A stretch of 38,550 nt of DNA from Hydrogenophaga sp. A37 (GCF_002001205.1 NZ_MUNZ01000072.1:1-38550); one strand, 5' to 3'. Counted from the stretch's first letter, positions 1 to 7,570 are shown. Numbers and translations: made by a program. Notes: generated from the sequence alone by a model not told the origin.

Positions 1-320
1 CTTCGGGCGCAGGGGGCGTGGGGGGCGGAACGTCGGGTGAATGAAAGGTCCAGAGGGGAAGGAGACTTCCGAACGAAAAAAGTGTGTCCATTGGTGACTC
101 CTGGGTCGATGCGTGCGTGTTCGTTGAAATGGCGGCGCCCTGAATTGGCAAGGTGTGTGCCCGAATGGAGATGGATACCCATGACGGCCCTGGACCGTCA
201 GGCCCACTCCGGGTTGAGAGGTTGTGAACCATCAAGCCCGCATACCTGGCATCTCGTTTGCCTCTGTGGTTGCGCCTGGTTCGTCCCGCGGCCCGGCCCT
301 CCTCTTTCAAGGAAATGACC
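1..320. other. Leading region without a recognisable gene
   Basis: No convincing coding region was found here. The reading frames present lack a good Shine-Dalgarno sequence and resemble no family I know. A small inverted repeat GACGG-N7-CCGTC sits at 183-199 and could be an operator or weak hairpin for the regulator gene that follows. Its function is unknown. Confidence 0.4.
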
Positions 321-1061
321 ATGCAAAACCCATCCAGCCCCTTTGACAACCACCTGCTTGCTGCTCTGGGACAGGCGGATTGGTTGCGCCTTCAACCCTA
401 TGCAGAGCGTGTGGTCCTCACGCGAAATCAAACCATCTATGACTCGGGTGAGACCCTGTCGCATGCCTACTTTCCCACCACGCTGCTCGCCTCTCTCATG
501 TACGTGACGGTGGACGGGGACTGTGTGGAGTCCGCGCTCGTGGGCAACGAAGGCTTGTTGGGGGTCTGCCTCTTCATGAGTGGCGGACCCATGTGCGGCT
601 GCGCGACGGTGTTGACCACCGGCGAAGCCTTCCGCATTCCTGCCGGCGTCATCCGGAGTGAGTTCAACCGCGCGGGCGCGACCATGCGTCTGCTGCTGGG
701 CTACACGCAAGCACTGCTGACCCAGACCGCGCAGCGCGCCACCTGCACCCGGCACCACGTGATCACGCAACAGGTGGCGTTCTGCCTGCTTCAGCAGGCC
801 GACCGCTCCGGCAGTGACGAGGTGCTGATGACCCAGGAACAAATCGCCATGCGCCTGGGGGTGCGCCGTGAAGGGGTGACCGAAGGCGCGCTGTTGCTGC
901 AGAAGCTCGGCCTGATCCGATACACCCGCGGCCATGTCCAGGTGCTGGACCGCGAAGGCCTTGAAGAGCAGGCCTGCGAGTGCTACGGGGTGCTGCGCGA
1001 CGAGTACCAGCGCCTGCTGCCTGTGGCGGCCTGTCAGGCCTGCCTGCTCAGAGCCGCTTGA
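321..1061 (+). CDS. Crp/Fnr family transcriptional regulator
   Basis: A 246-residue protein with the Crp/Fnr layout: an N-terminal cyclic-nucleotide-like beta-roll (about residues 20-110), a long dimerisation helix (about 115-150) and a C-terminal winged helix-turn-helix (about 170-215, around MTQEQIAMRLGVRREGVTEG). The N-terminus lacks the cysteine cluster of true FNR, so an oxygen-sensing iron-sulfur role is unlikely; the ligand is unknown. The ATG at 321 is chosen because AAGGA lies 7 nt upstream; the in-frame ATG at 315 is too close to it. The C-terminus is rich in cysteine (CECY, CQAC), which is unusual and might be redox-responsive, but that is speculation. It lies just before a DUF6496 gene and a block of stress-type genes it could control. 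Confidence 0.85.
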   Translation: MQNPSSPFDNHLLAALGQADWLRLQPYAERVVLTRNQTIYDSGETLSHAYFPTTLLASLMYVTVDGDCVESALVGNEGLLGVCLFMSGGPMCGCATVLTTGEAFRIPAGVIRSEFNRAGATMRLLLGYTQALLTQTAQRATCTRHHVITQQVAFCLLQQADRSGSDEVLMTQEQIAMRLGVRREGVTEGALLLQKLGLIRYTRGHVQVLDREGLEEQACECYGVLRDEYQRLLPVAACQACLLRAA

Positions 1062-1072
1062 GAGATGCCAGT

Positions 1073-1090
1073 GCTCCGGCGCGCCGGAGC
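1073..1090. repeat. Perfect 18-bp palindrome
   Basis: GCTCCGGCGCGCCGGAGC is a perfect dyad starting 11 bp after the regulator stop codon and ending 38 bp before the next gene. It has no T-tract, so it is a poor intrinsic terminator. It could be an mRNA-processing hairpin or a protein-binding site. Confidence 0.6.
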
Positions 1091-1128
1091 GTGGTGCGTT
1101 TCACATCGATGCACGAAGGAGTCAAACC

Positions 1129-1326
1129 ATGGCGAAGACCGATGCCACCACCGAACGAAAAGTCGGCAAGGTGATGCACGAGTTCAAGGAAGGCGAGCTT
1201 AAAAGCAGCTCCGGAGACAAGGTGCGCAACCGCAAACAGGCGATCGCCATCGCGTTGTCCGAAGCGCGCGACGCGGGCGGCCGGGTGCCGGGCCCACCGA
1301 AGAAGAAGCGCTCAAAGAGCGCTTGA
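1129..1326 (+). CDS. Small basic DUF6496-type protein
   Basis: A 65-residue, lysine-rich protein. The pattern KVGKVMHEFKEGELKS followed by RKQAIAIALSEAR and a C-terminal PKKKRSKSA tail matches the DUF6496 family of small proteins of unknown function. The start is supported by AGGAG 7 nt upstream (1117-1121). It follows the Crp/Fnr gene by 67 bp and may be cotranscribed with it. The short length and basic tail suggest nucleic-acid binding, but this is inference. Confidence 0.75.
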   Translation: MAKTDATTERKVGKVMHEFKEGELKSSSGDKVRNRKQAIAIALSEARDAGGRVPGPPKKKRSKSA

Positions 1327-1334
1327 CGACAAGG

Positions 1335-1351
1335 GCCCGGCACCACCGGGC
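1335..1351. terminator. Possible convergent hairpin terminator
   Basis: GCCCGG and CCGGGC arms surround a 5-nt loop between the convergent DUF6496 gene and the lipoprotein gene. There is no clear U-tract on either strand, so it is at best a weak or Rho-assisted site. Confidence 0.3.
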
Positions 1352-1606
1352 TTACTGGGCGGTGCCGCCGGTGCCCGGCGCGGGGGGTGAATCGGGCTGC
1401 ACAGGGGGGATGGCCTGTGCTGGCGGATCGGCCGGCGTGGCGGGCGTCGCAGGAGCACGGTTGGCGTCGTTAGGGCGCTCCATGCTGCCGGTGGGCGCCG
1501 GCATCCCTTCCGTCGTGCGGTCGCAGGCGGTCAGTGAAAGAAGGGACACGGATACCGCGCCGATGAGGGTCCAGACACGGACGGGTGGGGTGAAAACGGT
1601 GCGCAT
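1352..1606 (-). CDS. Small proline-rich putative lipoprotein
   Basis: An 84-residue protein. It starts with a basic n-region (MRTVFTPPVRV), a hydrophobic stretch and the lipobox LTAC around residue 28, so it is predicted to be lipid-anchored. The mature part is short, rich in Pro, Ala and Thr, and probably disordered. The ATG at 1606 is supported by GGAGGAA about 7 nt upstream; the longer frame has no such site. I do not recognise a family. It is divergent from the sugar dehydrogenase gene, and two GTTGG/CCAAC inverted repeats lie directly upstream. Confidence 0.65.
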   Translation of the reverse strand: MRTVFTPPVRVWTLIGAVSVSLLSLTACDRTTEGMPAPTGSMERPNDANRAPATPATPADPPAQAIPPVQPDSPPAPGTGGTAQ

Positions 1607-1621
1607 GGCAGATTCCTCCAG

Positions 1622-1654
1622 GTTGGTACCAACAAGCACGTTGGAACCCCCAAC
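1622..1654. promoter_or_regulatory. Tandem GTTGG/CCAAC inverted repeats, possible operator
   Basis: GTTGGTACCAAC (1622-1633) is a perfect 12-bp palindrome. It is followed by GTTGG-aaccc-CCAAC (1640-1654). Both lie in the divergent region just upstream of the lipoprotein Shine-Dalgarno, where a repressor or activator could bind. The cognate factor is unknown. Confidence 0.4.
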
Positions 1655-1803
1655 AGGCAATTCGGGCGCCCATTGACCATTCGATACAAAGGCGGCCAGG
1701 CCGGCGGGCACGCACCTTGCCCCGCTCTGTGCGTCTTTCCACGGCGCCGGAGCGCCACCCGCCTCGAAGCGCGGCGGGGGTGTTTCATCTCAGGAGAACC
1801 CCC

Positions 1804-3303
1804 TTGAACACCTCGAACCCACTCACCGCGCCTTCGCGCCACGGCGGAGCCGCGACGCCCCAGAGCACCACCAACCACTCCTCACCGGCCTGGCCCCTGT
1901 TCGCCCTGGCAGGCTTGGTGTTGAGCGCTTGCGGCGAATCGGCCAAGCTGCAGGCGGACACCGGTTACGGCGTCGACCCGCCACTGCCCACGCCCGTCGA
2001 AACATGGATTCCCACGGTCCGGATCGCACAGGCCCAGTCGTGGGCCGAAGGCGAGGCGCCCACGGCCGCCACCGGCACCAAGGTACGGCGGTTCGCCGAT
2101 GGGCTGGACCACCCGCGCTGGCTGCATGTGCTGCCCAACGGCGACGTGCTGGTGGCCGAGACCAATGCACCCCAGCGCCCCCTGCGCGATGAGTTGCAGG
2201 GCTTCAGGGGAAAGGTCATGGGATGGGCCATGAAACGCGCTGGCGCCGCGACCCCCAGCGCCAACCGCATCACGCTGCTGCGCGATGCCGACGGCGACGG
2301 CACGGCCGAGCAACGCACAGTGTTCCTGGAGAACCTGAACTCGCCCTTCGGCATGGCGTTGGTGGGCAACGAACTGTTCATCGCCAACACCGATGCGCTG
2401 GTGAAGGTGCCCTACCAGACCGGCGACACCCAGGCCAGCGGCCCGGTGAGCAAGGTCGCCGATCTGCCCGGCGGACCGCTCAACCACCACTGGACCAAGG
2501 GTTTGCTGGCCAGCGCCGACGGCAGCCGCTTGTATGTGTCGGTGGGTTCGAACAGCAACGTGGCCGAGCACGGCATGGGGCACGAAGAGGGGCGCGCGGC
2601 GATCTGGGAATTTAACCGTGCGAGCGGCACCGGCCGGATCTTCGCCAGCGGGCTGCGCAACCCCGTGGGCATGGCCTGGCAGGGTGACACCCTCTGGACC
2701 TCGGTCAACGAACGCGACGAACTGGGCTCCGACCTGGTGCCCGACTACATGACCTCGGTGCGCGACGGCGGCTTCTACGGCTGGCCCTACAGCTACCACG
2801 GCCAGACCGTGGACACGCGGCCCCAGCCACCGCGTCCCGACCTGGTGGCCAAGGCCATCAAGCCTGACTACGCGCTGGGCAACCACACCGCGTCGCTGGG
2901 ACTGGCATCGGCGCAGGGCAACACGCTGGGCGGGCCGTTCGGCGTCAACGGCATGTTCGTCGGCCAGCACGGCTCATGGAACCGCAACCCGCCAAGTGGC
3001 TACAAAGTGATCTACGTGCCCTTCTCGGGCGCGTTGCCCAGCGGGCGGCCGGTGGACGTGCTGACCGACTTCCTCGACGACGACGGCAAGGCCCGCGGCC
3101 GTCCCGTGGGTGTGGCCATCGACGGCAAAGGCGCCTTGCTCGTGGCCGACGACGTGGGCAATGTGATCTGGCGCGTGGTCGGCGAGGCCGCGCAGGCTTC
3201 GTCCGGAACGGACCAGCCCGGGCCGCTCGTGCGGGTGGCGCGGGTCATCGCCTCCCTGCTGCCTTTCAGCGACACGTCCAGCGAACCCACCAGCCAGCGG
3301 TAA
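1804..3303 (+). CDS. PQQ-dependent sugar (sorbosone-type) dehydrogenase lipoprotein
   Basis: A 499-residue protein of the GDH/sorbosone dehydrogenase beta-propeller family, which oxidises sugars or aldehydes in the periplasm using PQQ. Family features include GLDHPRWLHVLPNGDVLVAETN split across the first blade, RNPVGMAW, DGGFYGWPYSY and the late GQHGSWNRNPPSGYKV segment. The TTG at 1804 is preferred because AGGAG (1792-1796) is 7 nt upstream. The N-terminus then gives an unusually long polar stretch before a hydrophobic segment and a lipobox LSAC near residue 44, so membrane anchoring is likely. No PQQ synthesis or cytochrome genes are in the window. The exact substrate cannot be told from sequence. 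Confidence 0.8.
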   Translation: MNTSNPLTAPSRHGGAATPQSTTNHSSPAWPLFALAGLVLSACGESAKLQADTGYGVDPPLPTPVETWIPTVRIAQAQSWAEGEAPTAATGTKVRRFADGLDHPRWLHVLPNGDVLVAETNAPQRPLRDELQGFRGKVMGWAMKRAGAATPSANRITLLRDADGDGTAEQRTVFLENLNSPFGMALVGNELFIANTDALVKVPYQTGDTQASGPVSKVADLPGGPLNHHWTKGLLASADGSRLYVSVGSNSNVAEHGMGHEEGRAAIWEFNRASGTGRIFASGLRNPVGMAWQGDTLWTSVNERDELGSDLVPDYMTSVRDGGFYGWPYSYHGQTVDTRPQPPRPDLVAKAIKPDYALGNHTASLGLASAQGNTLGGPFGVNGMFVGQHGSWNRNPPSGYKVIYVPFSGALPSGRPVDVLTDFLDDDGKARGRPVGVAIDGKGALLVADDVGNVIWRVVGEAAQASSGTDQPGPLVRVARVIASLLPFSDTSSEPTSQR

Positions 3304-3342
3304 GCGGTCCAGCCCGTCACCCCCAGGTGGTGCGGAGCCGGT

Positions 3343-3765
3343 TCAGGCCTCCGGCTGCGAAATGCCCACCAAGGCATCGGCGGTGGGCTGGATGTCTTCG
3401 ACCGCGACGGCAAAGTCGCCGAGTGACACGATGCCCACCAGGCGCTTGTCGCTGTTTACCACCGGCAAGCGCCTGACCTGACACGTGCTCATCGTGTGAG
3501 CGCCTTTCTCCACGGTGTCGTCCTCGTAGCACCAGATCACGTCCTTCGACATCACGTCGCGAACCCGGGTGTCGCTGCCCTTCCCTTCTGCGACGGCACG
3601 CACGGCAATGTCGCGGTCGGTCACGGTGCCGATCATCCGGTCGTTCTCGCCCACGGGCAGCATCCCGAAGCCTTCGTCCCGCATCAGCGCCGCGGCGTCC
3701 TGCAAGGTCGCCTCAGGGCCGATCACCTGCACGTCGGGGCTCATCACGTCTTTGAGCAGTTGCAT
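3343..3765 (-). CDS. Two-CBS-domain protein
   Basis: A 140-residue protein made almost entirely of a CBS pair. The first repeat covers about residues 6-60 (VMSPDVQVIGPEATLQDAA, then GTVTDRDIAVR) and the second about 73-125 (VRDVMSKDV, then LVGIVSLGDFAV). CBS pairs bind adenosyl ligands such as AMP, ATP or NAD and act as energy sensors. No effector domain is attached, so it probably acts in trans. The ATG at 3765 has GGAG 6 nt upstream. It is convergent with the sugar dehydrogenase and starts a run of small minus-strand genes. Confidence 0.88.
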   Translation of the reverse strand: MQLLKDVMSPDVQVIGPEATLQDAAALMRDEGFGMLPVGENDRMIGTVTDRDIAVRAVAEGKGSDTRVRDVMSKDVIWCYEDDTVEKGAHTMSTCQVRRLPVVNSDKRLVGIVSLGDFAVAVEDIQPTADALVGISQPEA

Positions 3766-3810
3766 CTCTATCTCCAGTTTGAGGTTGAACCAAGGGCCAC
3801 AGGAACCCAT

Positions 3811-4044
3811 TCAGGCGCGGTCGCGAAGTTCGGTCATGCCGGCTTGTCCCGCGCAATGGCTACAGCAAAAAATGCGGCCATTTTTCTCTGCGCCATGCCC
3901 GATCACACGCACACCACAGTGTTCACACGCAGGCGCCAGCGCGTAAATGGCGCATTCAAAGCTGTCAAATACATGCGTTGCGCCCCGCATGACGACTTCA
4001 AATGACTTGTCGTAGGCGTTGCCACAGGTTTCGCATTTCGCCAT
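3811..4044 (-). CDS. Small cysteine-rich zinc-binding (metallothionein-like) protein
   Basis: A 77-residue protein with CxxC knuckles: CETC near residue 4, FEC near 31, CEHCG near 40 and FCCSHCAG near 59-65. This arrangement, with GVRVIGHG between the knuckles, resembles small bacterial zinc or metallothionein-related proteins, so metal binding is likely. The ATG at 4044 is supported by AGGAG about 7 nt upstream. It lies 45 bp upstream of the CBS protein on the same strand and could be cotranscribed with it. The biological role is unknown; a metal or redox stress function is inferred from neighbours. Confidence 0.7.
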   Translation of the reverse strand: MAKCETCGNAYDKSFEVVMRGATHVFDSFECAIYALAPACEHCGVRVIGHGAEKNGRIFCCSHCAGQAGMTELRDRA

Positions 4045-4211
4045 GGGGCGCTCCTTGAGTGTTCGTTGGGTCAACCATCTTCTTCCGCAACAGAGGGGAA
4101 GTCTGTTCGGTTCACCACGGATGCCAGTCTTGAATGTTCGGCTGCACCGCAGTTCTTCCTCCGGCACATGGCTTGCCCCGAAGGGGTGTCGACCACTCTT
4201 GAAAGATCGAT

Positions 4212-4412
4212 ATGACCAACCACCAACCGCCCCCCGACCAGGCCCTGGCCGAGCACCCCAAGGACTATTCCGACCCGGAGTTCGCCGCGTACACGGACGA
4301 AAAAGCACAGAACGTCCTGGACGATGTCATCTCATACATGCCCATCGTGTTGCCCGGCATGGCTGTCCTTCAGATATTCATGTTCGCTTTCATCGCGGTG
4401 CTGCTGGCTTGA
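4212..4412 (+). CDS. Small single-pass membrane protein, unknown
   Basis: A 66-residue protein with a hydrophilic acidic N-terminal half and a C-terminal hydrophobic helix (about residues 43-66, MPIVLPGMAVLQIFMFAFIA). This looks like a tail-anchored or single-pass inner-membrane protein. There is only a weak purine-rich sequence (GAAAG) upstream of the ATG. It is convergent, one base apart, with the small hydrophilic gene that follows. I do not recognise a family. The clean hydrophobicity pattern argues for a real gene. Confidence 0.5.
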   Translation: MTNHQPPPDQALAEHPKDYSDPEFAAYTDEKAQNVLDDVISYMPIVLPGMAVLQIFMFAFIAVLLA

Positions 4413-4413
4413 A

Positions 4414-4680
4414 TCAGCGATCACCGTTCTTGTATTGGTGACGGCCTGGGGCTGGCGGCAGATCAACGCCGCCACTGCCGTGGCGGAAGCTGTGGATGCC
4501 ATCCCAGTCAGGCTGTGAGCCCTGGGATGCACTTGGGTCGGTTGCACCGCCCGTTCTGTTCTGAGAGCCGTCGTTTCGCGCTGGGTGGCCCGAAATTTGA
4601 TGGGTGCTGCCGCTGTTGCGGTGCTTGTTTCGCCCATCGACGGCGGACGGGAATGGATGATCATTCTTGTGGGATGCCAT
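4414..4680 (-). CDS. Small hydrophilic, probably disordered protein
   Basis: An 88-residue protein rich in Gly, Ser, His, Asn, Gln and Asp with almost no hydrophobic core, so it is likely intrinsically disordered. I recognise no family. The ATG at 4680 is supported by a strong AGGAG (4689-4693) 8 nt upstream; the longer start nine codons earlier lies across that site. A terminator-like hairpin with a U-run ends two bases before this Shine-Dalgarno, so expression may be controlled by read-through. It resembles in style the Gln-rich protein at 5416-5685, and both flank the hemerythrin gene. Confidence 0.55.
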   Translation of the reverse strand: MASHKNDHPFPSAVDGRNKHRNSGSTHQISGHPARNDGSQNRTGGATDPSASQGSQPDWDGIHSFRHGSGGVDLPPAPGRHQYKNGDR

Positions 4681-4695
4681 CTTGATGTCTCCTAG

Positions 4696-4729
4696 AAAAA
4701 TGGGCACCGGTACGGAAGAACGGTGCCCA
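4696..4729 (-). terminator. Intrinsic terminator or attenuator hairpin
   Basis: Read on the minus strand, TGGGCACCG and CGGTGCCCA form a perfect 9-bp stem with an 11-nt loop, followed by TTTTT. It lies about 105 nt after the hemerythrin stop codon and immediately before the Shine-Dalgarno of the small protein at 4414-4680. It could end the hemerythrin transcript or attenuate the downstream gene. Confidence 0.75.
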
Positions 4730-4833
4730 GTTCAGGTCGGCAAACCCCATGCCCAAAAAAAATAGACGCTCACAGCGCTCACAACGCCGAAGGCATCTGC
4801 ACAAAGAGTGTGGAAGGGGTTGCCGAAAAATGT

Positions 4834-5316
4834 TCAGGCTTCCGCCATGTTCATGAGCTCTTCCTTGCGGCCCTGCAGTTCCTCACGCATCGCAATGAGG
4901 TCCAGCGAGCGCGCGGCCCTGGCCTTGGGGAAAATCTGGTTTCTTTCCTCTTTCACGTGGTGGTCGATGTATTCGCTCAGCACCTTGACCTTGGCATCGA
5001 ACATCTCGTCGACTTCATCCAACGCCTCGATCTGTGCAATGAGGTCCTTGGCACCCGCGTGCTCCACTTCGGCTTCGGCAAGGGCTTCGGTGTCTTTCAT
5101 CGCATTCCGCAAGGCGGGGTAGAAGATTTCTTCTTCGATCGTGGCGTGGGCCGTCAGCTCCCGGCAGATTTCACGTGCCAGTTCCAGTTTCTTCTGCGCG
5201 ACGTCTCGCGCGTGGGAGTGCGCCAGTTCGTCATACGCCTTGAACAGTTTCTTGACCGCCTTGTGATCGGCGTCCAGAAGCGCGCAGGCATCTGCTTCGG
5301 TGCGGGTGGTGGCCAT
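4834..5316 (-). CDS. Hemerythrin (HHE) domain protein
   Basis: A 160-residue four-helix protein with the hemerythrin-like metal ligands: DADHKAVKKLF near residue 18, ELTAHATIEEEIFYPAL near 53-69, EHAGAKDLI near 85 and YIDHHVKEERNQIFP near 118. Such proteins bind a di-iron centre and are linked to oxygen, NO or iron stress. The ATG at 5316 is supported by AGGAG about 7 nt upstream. The C-terminal helix (REELQGRKEELMNMAEA) is coiled-coil-like. It is followed by a terminator and sits between two small hydrophilic protein genes. Confidence 0.88.
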   Translation of the reverse strand: MATTRTEADACALLDADHKAVKKLFKAYDELAHSHARDVAQKKLELAREICRELTAHATIEEEIFYPALRNAMKDTEALAEAEVEHAGAKDLIAQIEALDEVDEMFDAKVKVLSEYIDHHVKEERNQIFPKARAARSLDLIAMREELQGRKEELMNMAEA

Positions 5317-5415
5317 GGGAATCTCCTGAATCGGTGTGGGGTGAATGCGTTGGGATCGGGGGAGACAAAGTCCCCGTCCATTGAGAAGAAGGGAGCGCAA
5401 GCGGCATCTGTGATG

Positions 5416-5685
5416 TCACACGGCGTTGTTTCCGCCTGGGCGGCGAGGGCCTTCATCCGACCCCCGCTCGCGCTGGAGGGAACCATCCTGTTGCTGAGAG
5501 GGATTGACGTCCTTGCGGCTCTGCTGCTGGGTGCCACCAGGGTTGCTTTGCTCGCGCTGACCGGACCGGTCACTCTCATCACTTTGCCGACCCTGGTTCC
5601 GTCCTGGGCTCTGGTTCTGGCCTTGCTGCCTTTGCTCCTGTGGGTGCTGGCCTTGGCCTTGCTGACGCTGCTTGTTCGGGGACAT
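5416..5685 (-). CDS. Gln/Arg/Gly-rich disordered small protein
   Basis: An 89-residue protein composed largely of Q, G, R, S, N and P, beginning MSPNKQRQQGQGQ. There is no hydrophobic core and no recognisable domain. The start is well supported: AGGAG lies 7 nt before the ATG at 5685. The composition is like small hydrophilin or stress-granule-type proteins, but no function can be assigned. It is 99 bp upstream of the hemerythrin gene on the same strand, so the two may form an operon. Confidence 0.6.
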   Translation of the reverse strand: MSPNKQRQQGQGQHPQEQRQQGQNQSPGRNQGRQSDESDRSGQREQSNPGGTQQQSRKDVNPSQQQDGSLQRERGSDEGPRRPGGNNAV

Positions 5686-5930
5686 GAAAATTCTCCTGTG
5701 GGTTGAACGGGTGGCGACGGTCTCGGACGACCGAACGCCTTCTCAGGTGGCAAATCCCGTTCCTGAACAAGCCCCTTTTTCTGGTCCAGCGTTCGACCGA
5801 AGGAACCGCACAGGAAGGAGGAAAGCCGACGAGGAAAACATCGTCTGGTGCCGCCGGGAACACGGCTTGCCAGAGCCAGGTTGCGGGGCAGTCAACATGC
5901 CCCCACCCTCAGGCCAGTAGCCAGTTCTTC

Positions 5931-6263
5931 ATGAACCTCTTCAACAAACTCCCCGGTTTCGTGCAGTCGCCGCCAGGCCTGGAGCACCGCATCTGGAAAC
6001 GCCTGCCATCGATCCTGTTGTGGGGCTCACTGTTGCCGGTCGCCCTGTCGCTGTTGAACCGGCTGCTTGCATGGGCCGACCCCTTGTTCGCAGGCGATGA
6101 AAGGGTCCTGCTGCAGTGGGACTACATGATGGTCGGCTTGATGTTGCTACACGGAATGCTGGTGCTCACCGTGGGCCTGGGTTGTTTCATCGTCCGGGTG
6201 ATGAAAGGGCCAGCGTACGTTGCCGACGCCTACCCATTGCCCGATGAAGGCACCGAGCAGTGA
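5931..6263 (+). CDS. Small two-helix membrane protein, unknown
   Basis: A 110-residue protein with two hydrophobic segments: about residues 25-44 (SILLWGSLLPVALSLLNRLL) and about 65-88 (MMVGLMLLHGMLVLTVGLGCFI). The C-terminus is short and acidic. The ATG at 5931 is chosen because the protein then begins with an amphipathic MNLFNKLPGF segment; no strong Shine-Dalgarno is seen. It ends in a GTGA overlap with the next gene, so the two are almost certainly translationally coupled and act together in the inner membrane. Confidence 0.65.
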   Translation: MNLFNKLPGFVQSPPGLEHRIWKRLPSILLWGSLLPVALSLLNRLLAWADPLFAGDERVLLQWDYMMVGLMLLHGMLVLTVGLGCFIVRVMKGPAYVADAYPLPDEGTEQ

Positions 6264-6862
6264 GCCGAACCCTCAACCTGTTGGGCCACCCCGTGCACCT
6301 CATGCTGGTGGTGTTTCCGGCCGGGCTGTTGTTCACTTCGGTGCTGGTCGATGTCGCTGTGCTCGCTGGTGTTGCAACGGGTGTGGGCGAGTTGGCACGC
6401 GGCCTGCTGGGTCTGGGCCTGCTCGGCGGCTTGGTGGCCGCGCCGTTTGGCTGGCTCGACTGGCGCCGCATCCCTCGCGGTACACGTGCGCACAGGGTGG
6501 GTGCATGGCATGGCGGCGGCAACGTGGTGGCGTTGTTGGTGTTTGCATTGAGTTGGTACATGCGAGAACCCGGCCAGCCTGCGCCCACGGTGGCGTGGGG
6601 TTTGAGCTTGCTGGCCGGCGCCATCCTGTTCGGCACCGCATGGCTGGGCGGCGAGCTCGTCACCCAGTTGGGGGTGGGCGTGCGCGTGGGCGCCCACCTC
6701 GATGCGCCCAGTTCGCTCCCCTCCACCCACACCGCGCCAACACCGATGGACAACCCCACCGCTGAGTTGCTGAGCTCGGTGGCCGGTGAAGAAGATCCCG
6801 GCGCCGCCGTGGACTCGCCCGCACCTTCGCCAGCTCAACCTGCTCGGCCCTTGCAAGGGTGA
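6260..6862 (+). CDS. DUF2231 membrane protein
   Basis: A 200-residue inner-membrane protein with four predicted helices. The opening LGHPVHLMLVVFPAGLLFTS and the later WLGGELVTQLGVGV are hallmarks of the DUF2231 family, whose conserved histidines (GHPVH, and HRVGAWHGGG near residue 77) suggest a heme or metal site. The function is unknown. The start is a GTG overlapping the stop of the upstream gene (GTGA). The C-terminal 45 residues are a Pro/Ala/Glu-rich tail, longer than is typical. Confidence 0.85.
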   Translation: MSRTLNLLGHPVHLMLVVFPAGLLFTSVLVDVAVLAGVATGVGELARGLLGLGLLGGLVAAPFGWLDWRRIPRGTRAHRVGAWHGGGNVVALLVFALSWYMREPGQPAPTVAWGLSLLAGAILFGTAWLGGELVTQLGVGVRVGAHLDAPSSLPSTHTAPTPMDNPTAELLSSVAGEEDPGAAVDSPAPSPAQPARPLQG

Positions 6863-7191
6863 CACAGCCAGAGGGGTAGCAGAGGCAGGCGTTCGGGTAT
6901 CGGGATGGGCCTTGTTGCGCAAGCCGGGACCGAGAAGAGGCGGCCCCACCTCAGACCTTCCATTCAGTCCAGACCATCCAGGCGACACAGGCATTCCGCC
7001 TGCGAACCCCCATCGCAAACCCAAGCGCTGAACGAATCGGCGCGAGCGTTTCACGTCTTGCACCACCTTGACCTCCATCGGCCCTGGGCAGCCCACCCCC
7101 GACCACGGCACAAAGGACTGGTACGCTTCCTTATCTTGAATAAGTCCTTCGGGCATCCTTGTCGACATCGGGATTGCGACATCTGTTTCAC
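6863..7191. other. Intergenic stretch, no gene recognised
   Basis: No convincing coding sequence or RNA gene is seen. A small hairpin CAGGC-attcc-GCCTG lies at 6988-7002 without a U-tract. Overlapping inverted repeats AAGGACT/AGTCCTT (7113-7119 and 7143-7149) and CTTAT/ATAAG (7130-7134 and 7140-7144) precede the VanZ-like gene and could be regulatory. Confidence 0.4.
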
Positions 7192-7566
7192 ATGCATTCC
7201 TCGCCCTCGCTGCTGCTCCTGTTGACGAAGTCCGCCTTCTGGCTCTGTGCCGTCGTGGTGGCCATTCTGTCGTTGCTGCCGGTGGCGTATTTGCCACCCC
7301 AGACATTCGACATCTGGGACAAAGCCCAGCACGCCGGTGGATTCGTCGCGCTCACACTGCTGGGCCACTGTGCCTACCCTCACCACCTGTGGCGCATCTG
7401 CCTGGGCCTGTTGGTCTATGGGGCGGTGATCGAACTGGCGCAATCGGCCACCGGGTGGCGGCATGGTGATGGACTGGACCTGCTGGCCGATGGCACGGGG
7501 ATCGCTTTGACAACGGCCCTGGTGACCAGCATTCGACGGATCAGACTGTCGCCCGCCCGACAATAG
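7192..7566 (+). CDS. VanZ-like membrane protein
   Basis: A 124-residue protein with about four hydrophobic helices and the VanZ-like pattern FDIWDKAQHAGGFVALTLL near residue 40, followed by a conserved GAVIELAQ and GDGLDLLADGTG. Proteins of this family are small membrane proteins; VanZ itself gives low-level teicoplanin resistance, but the role of most members is unknown. The start at 7192 is the best ATG before the hydrophobic segment, though an ATG 11 codons earlier cannot be excluded. It ends 4 bp before aat. Confidence 0.75.
   Translation: MHSSPSLLLLLTKSAFWLCAVVVAILSLLPVAYLPPQTFDIWDKAQHAGGFVALTLLGHCAYPHHLWRICLGLLVYGAVIELAQSATGWRHGDGLDLLADGTGIALTTALVTSIRRIRLSPARQ
7559..7564 (+). promoter_or_regulatory. 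-10-like hexamer close to the aat start
   Basis: GACAAT (4 of 6 matches to TATAAT) lies 6 nt before the aat ATG, and no Shine-Dalgarno is present. If used, it would give an almost leaderless aat transcript. No convincing -35 was found. Confidence 0.3.
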
Positions 7567-7570
7567 ACGC

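Noticed and set aside
4071..4166. Short minus-strand frame upstream of the Cys-rich protein gene (MCRRKNCG...)
   Set aside because: No Shine-Dalgarno and no family resemblance; it probably lies in the leader of the Cys-rich protein gene.
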